A stretch of 64,000 nt of DNA from Pseudomonas sp. R4-35-07 (GTDB lineage Bacteria > Pseudomonadota > Gammaproteobacteria > Pseudomonadales > Pseudomonadaceae), in contig NZ_CP027732.1 of the NCBI RefSeq assembly GCF_003852235.1, forward strand, positions 434,001-498,000. The letters run 5' to 3'. This document shows positions 41,673 through 49,106 of the stretch, piece by piece. Both the position numbers and the translations under genes were made by a program. The notes under the pieces were generated by a model that did no database searches, had not been told where the DNA came from, and saw only the letters and a program-made list of their open reading frames with translations. The stretch's first letter is position 1. Every line of letters starts with the position of its first letter.

Positions 41673-42005
41673 ATGAAAGGCGCTATCGCCCTGGCAACCC
41701 TGGCCTTGTTGGCCGGTTGCAGCAGCATGAACATGTTCGACAAGGCTGGGCCGGAAGGTAAATGGACGACGTGGACCTGCGACAGCAAGGCCGAGGTCAA
41801 TTGGCGCTTCGCCAACCCGGCCCGCACTGAGGTGGATGTACGCCTCGGCGGTTCCGACCAGGTTTATCGCCTCAAGGAGGACGTGGCGGCTTCGGGTGTG
41901 CTGTACAGCGATGGCCAACTGGCCTTTCATACCAAGGGTGAGGAAGGCCTGGTCTACTGGGTGGCCACAGATGATCTGATTGGGCGCGGCTGCAAGGCCC
42001 AATAA
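41673..42005 (+). CDS. MliC-type lipoprotein (lysozyme inhibitor family)
   Basis: This 110-residue precursor has lipobox LLAGC (residues 12-16). The mature region has WTCDSKAEVNWRF, VYRLKEDVAASGVLYSDGQL and a closing cysteine (GRGC), matching the MliC/PliC fold of C-type lysozyme inhibitors. Such proteins protect the cell wall from host lysozyme. The key SGxxY-like loop reads ASGVLYSD, consistent with the family. The ATG at 41673 is chosen over an upstream TTG. Confidence 0.8.
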   Translation: MKGAIALATLALLAGCSSMNMFDKAGPEGKWTTWTCDSKAEVNWRFANPARTEVDVRLGGSDQVYRLKEDVAASGVLYSDGQLAFHTKGEEGLVYWVATDDLIGRGCKAQ

Positions 42006-42031
42006 GATTTCGAATTTGATGAGATCCAAAT

Positions 42032-42118
42032 GTGGGAGGGGGCTTGCTCCCGATTACGGTAGGTCAGCCAGCACACAGGTGTCTGGCAAACCGCTATCGG
42101 GAGCAAGCCCCCTCCCAC
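42032..42118. repeat. REPIN, type A, converging arms
   Basis: GTGGGAGGGGGCTTGCTCCCGAT and its inverse (each given in part in other entries) are separated by about 40 bases. It lies between the MliC-type gene and fba. Confidence 0.95.
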
Positions 42119-42278
42119 ATTAAATCCGGTTCCAAAGTGACATAGGTTGTGAGCCGGACACTGCAATAACGATTCAGCAGCACAAGGCTCAACCCCTTGA
42201 TCTGCAATAACTTGAATAGCAGCCGCCGCTACGGCAGGCTTGCACGATTAACGACCCTCGACCGGGAGAGACAACACA

Positions 42279-43343
42279 ATGGCACTTATCAGCATGCGTC
42301 AAATGCTGGACCACGCAGCCGAGTTCGGCTACGGCGTTCCAGCCTTTAACGTCAACAACCTTGAGCAGATGCGCGCCATCATGGAAGCCGCTGACAAGAC
42401 CGACTCCCCCGTGATCGTCCAGGCTTCGGCCGGTGCCCGCAAATACGCCGGTGCACCGTTCCTGCGCCACCTGATCCTCGCGGCCATCGAAGAATTCCCG
42501 CACATCCCGGTGTGCATGCACCAGGACCACGGCACCAGCCCTGACGTGTGCCAACGCTCGATCCAGCTGGGCTTCAGCTCGGTGATGATGGACGGCTCTC
42601 TCGGCGAAGACGGCAAGACCCCGACCGACTACGAGTACAACGTACGCGTCACCCAACAAACCGTGGCCATGGCTCACGCCTGCGGCGTATCGGTTGAAGG
42701 CGAGCTGGGCTGCCTGGGCTCCCTGGAAACCGGCATGGCCGGCGAAGAAGACGGCATCGGCGCCGAAGGCGTGCTGGATCACAGCCAGATGCTGACCGAC
42801 CCGGAAGAAGCCGCCGACTTCGTCAAGAAGACCCAGGTAGATGCCCTGGCCATCGCCATCGGCACCAGCCATGGCGCCTACAAGTTCACCAAGCCACCGA
42901 CCGGCGACGTGCTGGCCATCGACCGCATCAAGGAAATCCACAAACGCATCCCCAACACCCACCTGGTGATGCACGGTTCCTCCTCGGTACCGCAAGAGTG
43001 GCTGGCGATCATCAACCAGTACGGCGGCGACATCAAAGAAACCTACGGCGTACCGGTTGAAGAAATCGTCGAAGGCATCAAGTACGGCGTGCGCAAGGTC
43101 AACATCGACACCGACCTGCGTCTGGCCTCCACGGGCGCAATGCGTCGCCTGATGGCCACCAACCCGAGCGAGTTCGACCCGCGTAAATTCTTCGGCGCTA
43201 CCGTGACCGCCATGCGTGATGTGTGTATTGCACGTTATGAAGCGTTTGGTACTGCCGGTAATGCTTCGAAGATCAAGCCGATCTCGTTGGAAGCGATGTA
43301 TCAGCGGTATTTGAAAGGTGAGTTGAACGCTAAGGTCAATTAA
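42279..43343 (+). CDS. fba: Fructose-bisphosphate aldolase, class II
   Basis: This zinc aldolase interconverts fructose-1,6-bisphosphate and two triose phosphates. The 354-residue protein has [11 protein letters not shown] near the N-terminus, zinc ligands in CMHQDHG and GTSHGAYK, and the substrate loop VMHGSSSVP. The ATG follows GGGAGAG. A strong terminator follows 20 bases after the stop. Confidence 0.97.
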   Translation: MALISMRQMLDHAAEFGYGVPAFNVNNLEQMRAIMEAADKTDSPVIVQASAGARKYAGAPFLRHLILAAIEEFPHIPVCMHQDHGTSPDVCQRSIQLGFSSVMMDGSLGEDGKTPTDYEYNVRVTQQTVAMAHACGVSVEGELGCLGSLETGMAGEEDGIGAEGVLDHSQMLTDPEEAADFVKKTQVDALAIAIGTSHGAYKFTKPPTGDVLAIDRIKEIHKRIPNTHLVMHGSSSVPQEWLAIINQYGGDIKETYGVPVEEIVEGIKYGVRKVNIDTDLRLASTGAMRRLMATNPSEFDPRKFFGATVTAMRDVCIARYEAFGTAGNASKIKPISLEAMYQRYLKGELNAKVN

Positions 43344-43362
43344 GCCTCAGCGTTTAAAAGGA

Positions 43363-43387
43363 AGCCCGCAGTGATGCGGGCTTTTTT
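43363..43387 (+). terminator. fba terminator
   Basis: AGCCCGCA and TGCGGGCT arms with a four-base loop are followed by a T run, directly after fba. It is a typical intrinsic terminator. Confidence 0.92.
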
Positions 43388-43457
43388 GTGCTTGGAGAGG
43401 GCAGGCCGCAACGGAGCCGTAGGACGAGCGCTGCATGCTCAGGCTACGCGATCCAAT

Positions 43458-43545
43458 GTGGGAGGGGGCTTGCCCCCGATGGCTGTATATCAGCTAACAC
43501 ATTCAGAGACTGACCCACCGCTATCGGGGGCAAGCCCCCTCCCAC
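43458..43545. repeat. REPIN, type A, converging arms
   Basis: GTGGGAGGGGGCTTGCCCCC and its inverse lie between the fba terminator and the convergent alginate lyase gene. Confidence 0.95.
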
Positions 43546-43576
43546 AGGATTCATCGGAACTTGCCTACTCACGATT

Positions 43577-44242
43577 TTACTCGTGATCAATATCCAACTT
43601 CGCAAACGTCACCTTTGCCCCTTCCTTGCTATCCCCACTGTTGTCCTGCACATACACCCCCGCCTTGAAGTACAGCGGCTTGTCGGCCCAGGCCGCGCCG
43701 ATGCGTTCATTCCACTCACTGTCGGCCGCGTACACGCTCAGTAGCCCGGCTTTGTTGAGGTTGATCACATAGGTGAAGGTCTTTTCCAGTGGCACATTGG
43801 AGGCAACGATGATTACCCGGCTTTCAGATTCGTCCGGGCGCATGCGCACTTTGGCGACGATGTTGCCGGTCTGGGTTTTTTCCTTGAACTGGTACTCCAG
43901 TTTGATCAGCGGTTTCTGGCTGTCGTAGGCGTGGATCTGGCCGATCACAACCTTGCCGGTGGACGGTACCTGGTTGACGGTGAGCGTGGCGCGCAGGAAG
44001 TTATCGGCTTCGGGGTAGGTCCAGTTGCGCAAGCGCCCGTCGGCGTAGGTTTCGCGCAGTTCGCTGCGCGGGTAGATGGCGTTTTCCGTGCGGGTGCCGG
44101 TGACAGGGGTCCAGAACTGCACATCGCTGCCTTCGGCCTGGAAATACTGGTCATTGAAGCCGTTGAGCAGCTTCGGGGTTTCGATGGTCGTGGGCGGGGA
44201 GCCGACCGGAATGCTCAGGTTCCAGGTGGAAAGGTCGATCAT
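43577..44242 (-). CDS. Alginate lyase, polysaccharide lyase family 7
   Basis: This 221-residue protein has all three PL7 signatures: YPRSELRE (near residue 58), IGQIH (near 99) and YFKAGVYVQ (near 191). The active-site Arg, Gln, His and Tyr are therefore present. PL7 enzymes cleave poly-mannuronate or mixed alginate by beta-elimination. The start MIDLSTWNLSIPVGSPP places the lyase domain at the first residue, with no signal peptide. The enzyme may be cytoplasmic or leave by a non-Sec route, or a longer upstream start was missed. Confidence 0.9.
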   Translation of the reverse strand: MIDLSTWNLSIPVGSPPTTIETPKLLNGFNDQYFQAEGSDVQFWTPVTGTRTENAIYPRSELRETYADGRLRNWTYPEADNFLRATLTVNQVPSTGKVVIGQIHAYDSQKPLIKLEYQFKEKTQTGNIVAKVRMRPDESESRVIIVASNVPLEKTFTYVINLNKAGLLSVYAADSEWNERIGAAWADKPLYFKAGVYVQDNSGDSKEGAKVTFAKLDIDHE

Positions 44243-44552
44243 GGTGTTGGCCTTTTACGAGGGGTGAAAGCTTTAGCCCGAGGGCTGCACAGGTTCTTTA
44301 TAGGTGGTGTTAACCAAGTTGTTAACACTGACTGGCAATTTATTGGCGTCAGCAGAATGCCAAAAAGCCATGTTGCCCATGGTACGCGGGCTACAGAGCC
44401 TTACCGTTAGTCGGCTGCCTCGGCTTTGGCGCAATGATGGCATCGACGTTACTTCTGCTTTTTTATAACCGGGGCTAGAGTGAGGCCTCATTATTTGTCC
44501 GGTTTAAAGTACCCGAAGTGACCGGTGCAGTTCCTTAAGGAAGAGACGTAGC
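44243..44552. promoter_or_regulatory. Divergent regulatory gap with dyad
   Basis: This 310-base non-coding gap lies between the alginate lyase gene and the GGDEF-EAL gene. It contains a perfect dyad, GTGTTAAC and GTTAACAC with a six-base spacer, at 44307-44328, which is about 65 bases upstream of the lyase start. AAGGAAGAG before 44553 is the ribosome binding site of the downstream gene. No open frame of interest is seen. Confidence 0.6.
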
Positions 44553-46658
44553 ATGGATTGCGCTCCAAACCTCGGCGACGGCAGTTCAGTTCTCTTGGTG
44601 GTCGATGACTACCCGGAAAATCTCGTCAGCATGCGTGCAGTGTTGCAGCGCGAAGACTGGCGAATCATTACCGCCGCTTCCGGTCTGGAGGCCCTGGAAT
44701 TGCTGCTGGTCCACGACGTCGATCTGGTATTGCTGGACGTGCGGATGCCCGGTATGGATGGCTTCGAGGTGGCACGCCTGATGCGGGGCAGCCAGCGTAC
44801 GAGCATGACGCCGATCATCTTTCTCACCGCCGATGCACAGTCGCCCGACGCGGTGCTCAAAGGCTATGCCAGCGGTGCGATCGACTACCTGTTCAAGCCC
44901 TTCGACCCGCATATCCTCAAGCCCAAGGTGCAGGCGCTGTTGGAGCATCAGCATAATCGCCGCGCCCTGCAGCGGTTGAGCCATGACCTGGAAGCCGCCC
45001 GCGCCTTCAATGCCTCGGTGTTGGACAACGCCGCCGAAGGCATTCTGGTGGTGGGCGAGGGCGGCGTGATTGAGTATGCCAACCCTGCGATCTCCAGGCT
45101 GCTCAACGCCACGATGGCGGAGTTGCAGGGCGAGAGTTTCTTGAGCTTCCTGCAAAAACCCCATGTGCCAGCCTGGTTGGGGTTCCCGATGTACGAGGCC
45201 TATCGCAAAGGCGAAACGTGGCGCTTGCACGATGCCATCTTGCGCACCAGCCGTGGTCAACAGGTGCCGGTGGCGTTGTCCTGCGCGCCCTTGCCCGCAG
45301 AGCAGAAGGCGATGGTGGTGACGGTGCTGGACATGTCCGAGGTGCGTCACTTGCACCAGCAGCTGGAGTTCCAGGCGGTGACCGACCCGTTGACCGGGCT
45401 GCTCAATCGTCGCGGCTTCTACCAGACAGTGGGCAACATGTTGTCGCGCAGCGAGCGCAATGAGCAGTCGCTGGTGTTGCTGTACCTGGATCTGGATGGC
45501 TTCAAACGAGTCAACGATACCTTGGGCCACGACGCCGGTGATCGCGTGCTGCGCTGGGTTTCCGAGCAGATGCAGGCGTGCCTGCGCTCCTACGACATTC
45601 TGGGACGCATGGGCGGAGATGAATTCACTGCCTTGCTGGAGCTGGAGTTCCCGGAGCAGGCGGCGAAGATTGCGGAGAAACTGATCGAACGGGTGTCGGT
45701 GTGCCAGCAGGTCGACGGTCTGGAGGTGATGCTTGGGGTCAGCATCGGTATTGCGACGTTTCCCGACTGTGGCTCGGATCTGAGCGGTTTGTTGCGCGCG
45801 GCGGACATTGCCATGTACGAAGCCAAGCGCGCCGGCCGTCAGCAGTATCGCTATTACGACCAGGAAATGAACGGCCGAGCCCGCTCACGCCTGATGCTGG
45901 AAGACAGTGTGCGCACCGCGATTCAAAACAAGGAATTCACCTTGGTGTACCAGCCGCAGGTGTCACTGGAGAACGGGCGCTTGCGCGGTGTCGAGGCATT
46001 GCTGCGCTGGCAGCACCCGAGCGTCGGCGATGTGTCGCCGGGTCTGTTTTTGCCGTTGCTGGAAGAGGCGCGCTTGATCAGCCAGTTGAGCACTTGGATT
46101 TACCAGCAAGTCGCCGCCCAACGCCAGGCCTGGCAAGCGGCGTTCGATGAAGAGCTGGTGCTGAGCGTGAGCCTGAGCAGCAGCCAGTTCAATATGCCTA
46201 ACCTGGCCAGTCAACTGCGCCAGGTCCTCGAAAGGCACGGGTTACAGGGGCGGCAGTTGGAAGTGGAAATCGGTGAAGACTGCCTGATGAGTAACCTTGA
46301 GGAGTCGACCAAGCAGCTCAAGCTGTTGCGTGGGCTTGGGGTGCGTATCGCCCTGGATGACTTTGGCTCAGGGCGTTGTTCCCTGGCGCATTTGCGCGAC
46401 CTGGCGTTCGACACCCTCAAGCTGGACCCGCAATTGGTGGCCCGCCTGCCAGGCTCGGCACGGGATGCAGCGATGGCGCGCAGCATCATCGAGCTGTGCG
46501 GGCATTTCGATGTTTTGGTGATCGCCGAGGGCGTAGAAACCCTTGAGCAGTCGCAGTGGCTCAAGGCCCATGGCTGCTCGTTCATCCAGGGCACCTGGGC
46601 GGCGGCGCCGCTGATGGCCGAGGACGTGGTCGGTTGGTCGCACCCTCACACGCTTTGA
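44553..46658 (+). CDS. Response regulator with PAS, GGDEF and EAL domains
   Basis: This 701-residue cytoplasmic c-di-GMP enzyme has REC at residues 12-130 with phospho-acceptor Asp62 (LLDVRMPG) and Lys of FKPFD. PAS follows at about 150-260. GGDEF is at about 275-440 with intact GGDEF (354-358) and inhibitory site RSYD (345-348). EAL is at about 455-695 with EALLRW, DDFGSG, KLD, AEGVET and IQG. In the EAL domain the metal-binding Asn of the usual VNLS motif is Ser540 (VSLS). Cyclase activity looks likely, phosphodiesterase activity doubtful. No histidine kinase gene is adjacent. Confidence 0.92.
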   Translation: MDCAPNLGDGSSVLLVVDDYPENLVSMRAVLQREDWRIITAASGLEALELLLVHDVDLVLLDVRMPGMDGFEVARLMRGSQRTSMTPIIFLTADAQSPDAVLKGYASGAIDYLFKPFDPHILKPKVQALLEHQHNRRALQRLSHDLEAARAFNASVLDNAAEGILVVGEGGVIEYANPAISRLLNATMAELQGESFLSFLQKPHVPAWLGFPMYEAYRKGETWRLHDAILRTSRGQQVPVALSCAPLPAEQKAMVVTVLDMSEVRHLHQQLEFQAVTDPLTGLLNRRGFYQTVGNMLSRSERNEQSLVLLYLDLDGFKRVNDTLGHDAGDRVLRWVSEQMQACLRSYDILGRMGGDEFTALLELEFPEQAAKIAEKLIERVSVCQQVDGLEVMLGVSIGIATFPDCGSDLSGLLRAADIAMYEAKRAGRQQYRYYDQEMNGRARSRLMLEDSVRTAIQNKEFTLVYQPQVSLENGRLRGVEALLRWQHPSVGDVSPGLFLPLLEEARLISQLSTWIYQQVAAQRQAWQAAFDEELVLSVSLSSSQFNMPNLASQLRQVLERHGLQGRQLEVEIGEDCLMSNLEESTKQLKLLRGLGVRIALDDFGSGRCSLAHLRDLAFDTLKLDPQLVARLPGSARDAAMARSIIELCGHFDVLVIAEGVETLEQSQWLKAHGCSFIQGTWAAAPLMAEDVVGWSHPHTL

Positions 46659-46700
46659 ATTCGCTACACTGGCGCCCGTCCGAACCACGTTGCAGACCCC

Positions 46701-47201
46701 ATGACCGCGTTGAAATACCTCCAGGCCTATCCCGCTGCCCTTCAGGAGCAAGTTCGCCAGCTGATCGCCAAGGACCAGTTGGGCGCCTATCTGGAGCAGC
46801 GTTATCCCGAGCGGCATGCCGTGCAGAGCGACAAGGCCCTGTACAGCTACGCCCTGGCCTTGAAGCAGGAACACCTGCGCAATGCGCCGTCGATCGACAA
46901 GGTGCTGTTCGATAACCGCCTGGACCTGACCCACCGCGCCCTGGGCCTGCACACCACGATTTCCCGAGTGCAGGGCGGCAATCTCAAGTCCAAGAAAGAG
47001 ATCCGCATCGCCTCGCTGTTCAAGGAAGCGGCCCCCGAGTTCCTGCGCATGATCGTGGTGCACGAGCTGGCGCACTTCAAGGAATCGGACCACAACAAGG
47101 CGTTCTACAAACTCTGTGAACACATGATGCCCGGCTACCATCAGGTGGAATTCGACCTGCGGGTGTACCTCACCTGGCGCGATCTGCAGGGCAAGCCCTA
47201 A
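46701..47201 (+). CDS. YgjP-like (DUF45) metalloprotein
   Basis: This 166-residue protein has the zinc motif VVHELAHFKESDHNKAFY (HExxH with a downstream His), as in the YgjP/WSS1-like metallopeptidase group. No signal peptide or membrane segment is present, so it is cytoplasmic. The gene lies 42 bases after the GGDEF-EAL gene and 17 bases before a winged-helix gene. The substrate is not known. Confidence 0.85.
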   Translation: MTALKYLQAYPAALQEQVRQLIAKDQLGAYLEQRYPERHAVQSDKALYSYALALKQEHLRNAPSIDKVLFDNRLDLTHRALGLHTTISRVQGGNLKSKKEIRIASLFKEAAPEFLRMIVVHELAHFKESDHNKAFYKLCEHMMPGYHQVEFDLRVYLTWRDLQGKP

Positions 47202-47218
47202 TCACAAGGCGATTGACC

Positions 47219-47515
47219 ATGGATGTGAGCAAGACCAAGAGCAGCTTCTACCGCCGCCTGTATGTGGCGTACCTGATCGACAGCGGGCTGGCCAGCAGCG
47301 TCCCTGCATTGATCGATGCGACTGGCATGCCCCGGCGCACGGCGCAGGACACGATTGCGGCATTGGCCGATCTGGATATTGTGTGCGAGTTCGAGCAGGA
47401 GGATGGCGCACGTAACCATGCCGGGCGTTATCGGATTCGTGATTGGGGGGCGATTGATCGACGGTGGATCGAGGCTAATCTGGTGTCAATCAAGCGGGTA
47501 TTGGATTATCCCTGA
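47219..47515 (+). CDS. Small winged-helix protein
   Basis: This 98-residue protein has a helix-turn-helix of winged type: SSVPALIDATGMPRRTAQDTIAAL (in part, residues 25-50) followed by a strand-rich wing around ADLDIVCEFEQEDGARN. There is no effector domain. It probably binds DNA and sits close behind the metalloprotein gene. Target and regulon are unknown. Confidence 0.75.
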   Translation: MDVSKTKSSFYRRLYVAYLIDSGLASSVPALIDATGMPRRTAQDTIAALADLDIVCEFEQEDGARNHAGRYRIRDWGAIDRRWIEANLVSIKRVLDYP

Positions 47516-47541
47516 AGGCTTGCAGTGCCTGGCCTGACGCT

Positions 47542-47613
47542 ATCGGGGGCAAGCCCCTCCCACACTTGATCGGGTTCACACGGTCAAAATGTGGGAGGGG
47601 GCTTGCCCCCGAT
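47542..47613. repeat. REPIN, type A, diverging arms
   Basis: Here the arms face the other way: ATCGGGGGCAAGCCCC is on the left and GGGGGCTTGCCCCCGAT on the right. They are separated by about 25 bases containing GTTCACACGGTCAAAATG. Related centres occur at 49026 and 62845. Confidence 0.9.
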
Positions 47614-47620
47614 GAGGCCC

Positions 47621-48073
47621 TCAGACTCGCCGCATCCCGATATGTGGAATATCGTCTTCCAGGTATTCCTCTCCCGCCACCACAAACCCGTACCGTCCGT
47701 AATACCCCTGCAAGTGCGCCTGGGCTGACAGAAAAATCGGTGTCTCGGGCCAGATATCCTCGATCTGCTTGAGGGCCTCTTCCATCATCAAATGCCCCAG
47801 CCCGGTGCCGCGTGCCGATGGCGCGACGATCACTCGACCGATCACCACATCGCCGCCCTGGGTCTCTGGGTCCAGCAGCCGCAGATAGGCCACCAGCTCA
47901 TTGTCGTTCCAGGCCATCAAGTGGTGGGTATCGCCTGACAGGTCCTGCCCGTCTATGTCCTGGTAAACGCATTTCTGTTCAACGACGAACACCTCGCCGC
48001 GCAGGCGCAGGATGGCGTAAAGCTGTTCCTTGCCCAGATCGTCGTGATGTTTGCAGACCCAATCAACCGTCAT
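47621..48073 (-). CDS. elaA: ElaA family GNAT acetyltransferase
   Basis: This 150-residue GNAT protein has the acetyl-CoA loop VIVAPSARGTGLGHLMM (residues 82-98) and an ElaA-type N-terminus (LYAILRLRGEVFVVEQKC, in part) and C-terminus (YYGRYGFVVAGEEYLEDDIPH, in part). The acceptor substrate is unknown. The ATG at 48073 is preferred over an upstream TTG. Confidence 0.88.
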   Translation of the reverse strand: MTVDWVCKHHDDLGKEQLYAILRLRGEVFVVEQKCVYQDIDGQDLSGDTHHLMAWNDNELVAYLRLLDPETQGGDVVIGRVIVAPSARGTGLGHLMMEEALKQIEDIWPETPIFLSAQAHLQGYYGRYGFVVAGEEYLEDDIPHIGMRRV

Positions 48074-48272
48074 GATGTGCGCTCTTGTCAAAGGCTTGGC
48101 AGGGATAGTAAGCGCGACCGGCGCTGCTGTCTAAAACCGGCTATTTTGTGAATGGCGTCAATTTGCCATCATTCAGTGCATGCACGGCCGACTTCTTTGT
48201 GTAATAAGCAATGCACGCTCATTGATGAGCTACTGTTATCAGGCCATCGCCTGCCCGCCAAGGATTTTAAGC

Positions 48273-49010
48273 ATGCCGCGATTGTCTCGTGCCGTTGCTT
48301 TGATTGCAGTGCTGCTGCTGGCTCAACCGGTGGTGGCGCAGCGTCTGCGCCTGGTGGCGGATGGTTGGCCACCGTTCACCGATGTCACCTTGGTCAACGG
48401 CGGGCTGGCCACGGATATCGTCAGCACCGCGCTGGCTCGGGCGGGGTACGCCAGTGATTTTGAGCAAGTGCCTTGGGCGCGCGCGCTGAAGGGTGTAGGC
48501 GATGGGCGCTATGACGTGCTGATCAACGCGTGGTACGACGATGCCCGCACGCAGCTGGGGCAGTTTTCCGAGCAATACCTGGTCAACCGTGTGCGTTTTA
48601 TCAAGCGTCGCGACGACGCTATCGATTATCAGAGCCTGGAACAGTTGCACGACGAAAGCATCGCCGTGGTGCGCGGCTATGCCTATTCGGCGGCGTTCGA
48701 CCAGGATGCGCTGTTACAGAAAGTCCCGGTGCATAACTTTGCCATGGCTGTGCGCATGCTGGCGGCGGGCCGTGTGCGGCTGACGCTGGAAGACGAGTAC
48801 GTGGCGCGTTACTACCTGGCGCGGGAGTCACCGAGGGTGCGCAATGCCGTGGAGTTCCTGGGCAAGCCGCTGAGCGAGAACAGCCTGCATATTCTGGTCA
48901 GCCTGAAGAACCCCGAGCATGCGCAGATCGTGGCCGGCTTTGATCGGGAGATTGCCAGGATGAAGGCGGATGGCAGTTATGCCAGGTTGATGAAGGCGCA
49001 TGGGATGTAG
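48273..49010 (+). CDS. Periplasmic amino-acid-type binding protein, orphan
   Basis: This 245-residue family 3 solute-binding protein has a signal peptide ending PVVAQ, then LRLVADGWPPFTD and the ligand-binding lobe VLINAWYDDARTQ. No permease or ATPase gene is adjacent. It may serve a distant transporter or act as a sensor. AAGGAT precedes the ATG at 48273. Confidence 0.88.
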   Translation: MPRLSRAVALIAVLLLAQPVVAQRLRLVADGWPPFTDVTLVNGGLATDIVSTALARAGYASDFEQVPWARALKGVGDGRYDVLINAWYDDARTQLGQFSEQYLVNRVRFIKRRDDAIDYQSLEQLHDESIAVVRGYAYSAAFDQDALLQKVPVHNFAMAVRMLAAGRVRLTLEDEYVARYYLARESPRVRNAVEFLGKPLSENSLHILVSLKNPEHAQIVAGFDREIARMKADGSYARLMKAHGM

Positions 49011-49025
49011 TGTTCTTGAGGGCCT

Positions 49026-49101
49026 CATCGGGGGCAAGCCCCCTCCCACAATTTTGATTTGTGAACACAGTCAAAATGTGGGAGGGGGCTTGCCCCCGAT
49101 G
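49026..49101. repeat. REPIN, type A, diverging arms
   Basis: The left arm CATCGGGGGCAAGCCCCC and right arm GGGGGCTTGCCCCCGATG enclose a 30-base centre with GTGAACACAGTCAAAATG. It lies between the convergent binding-protein and yccS genes. Confidence 0.92.
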
Positions 49102-49106
49102 GCGTT

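Noticed and set aside
47566..47772. Plus-strand open frame starting in the repeat at 47542
   Set aside because: It reads through a REPIN into the antisense of elaA and has no ribosome binding site.
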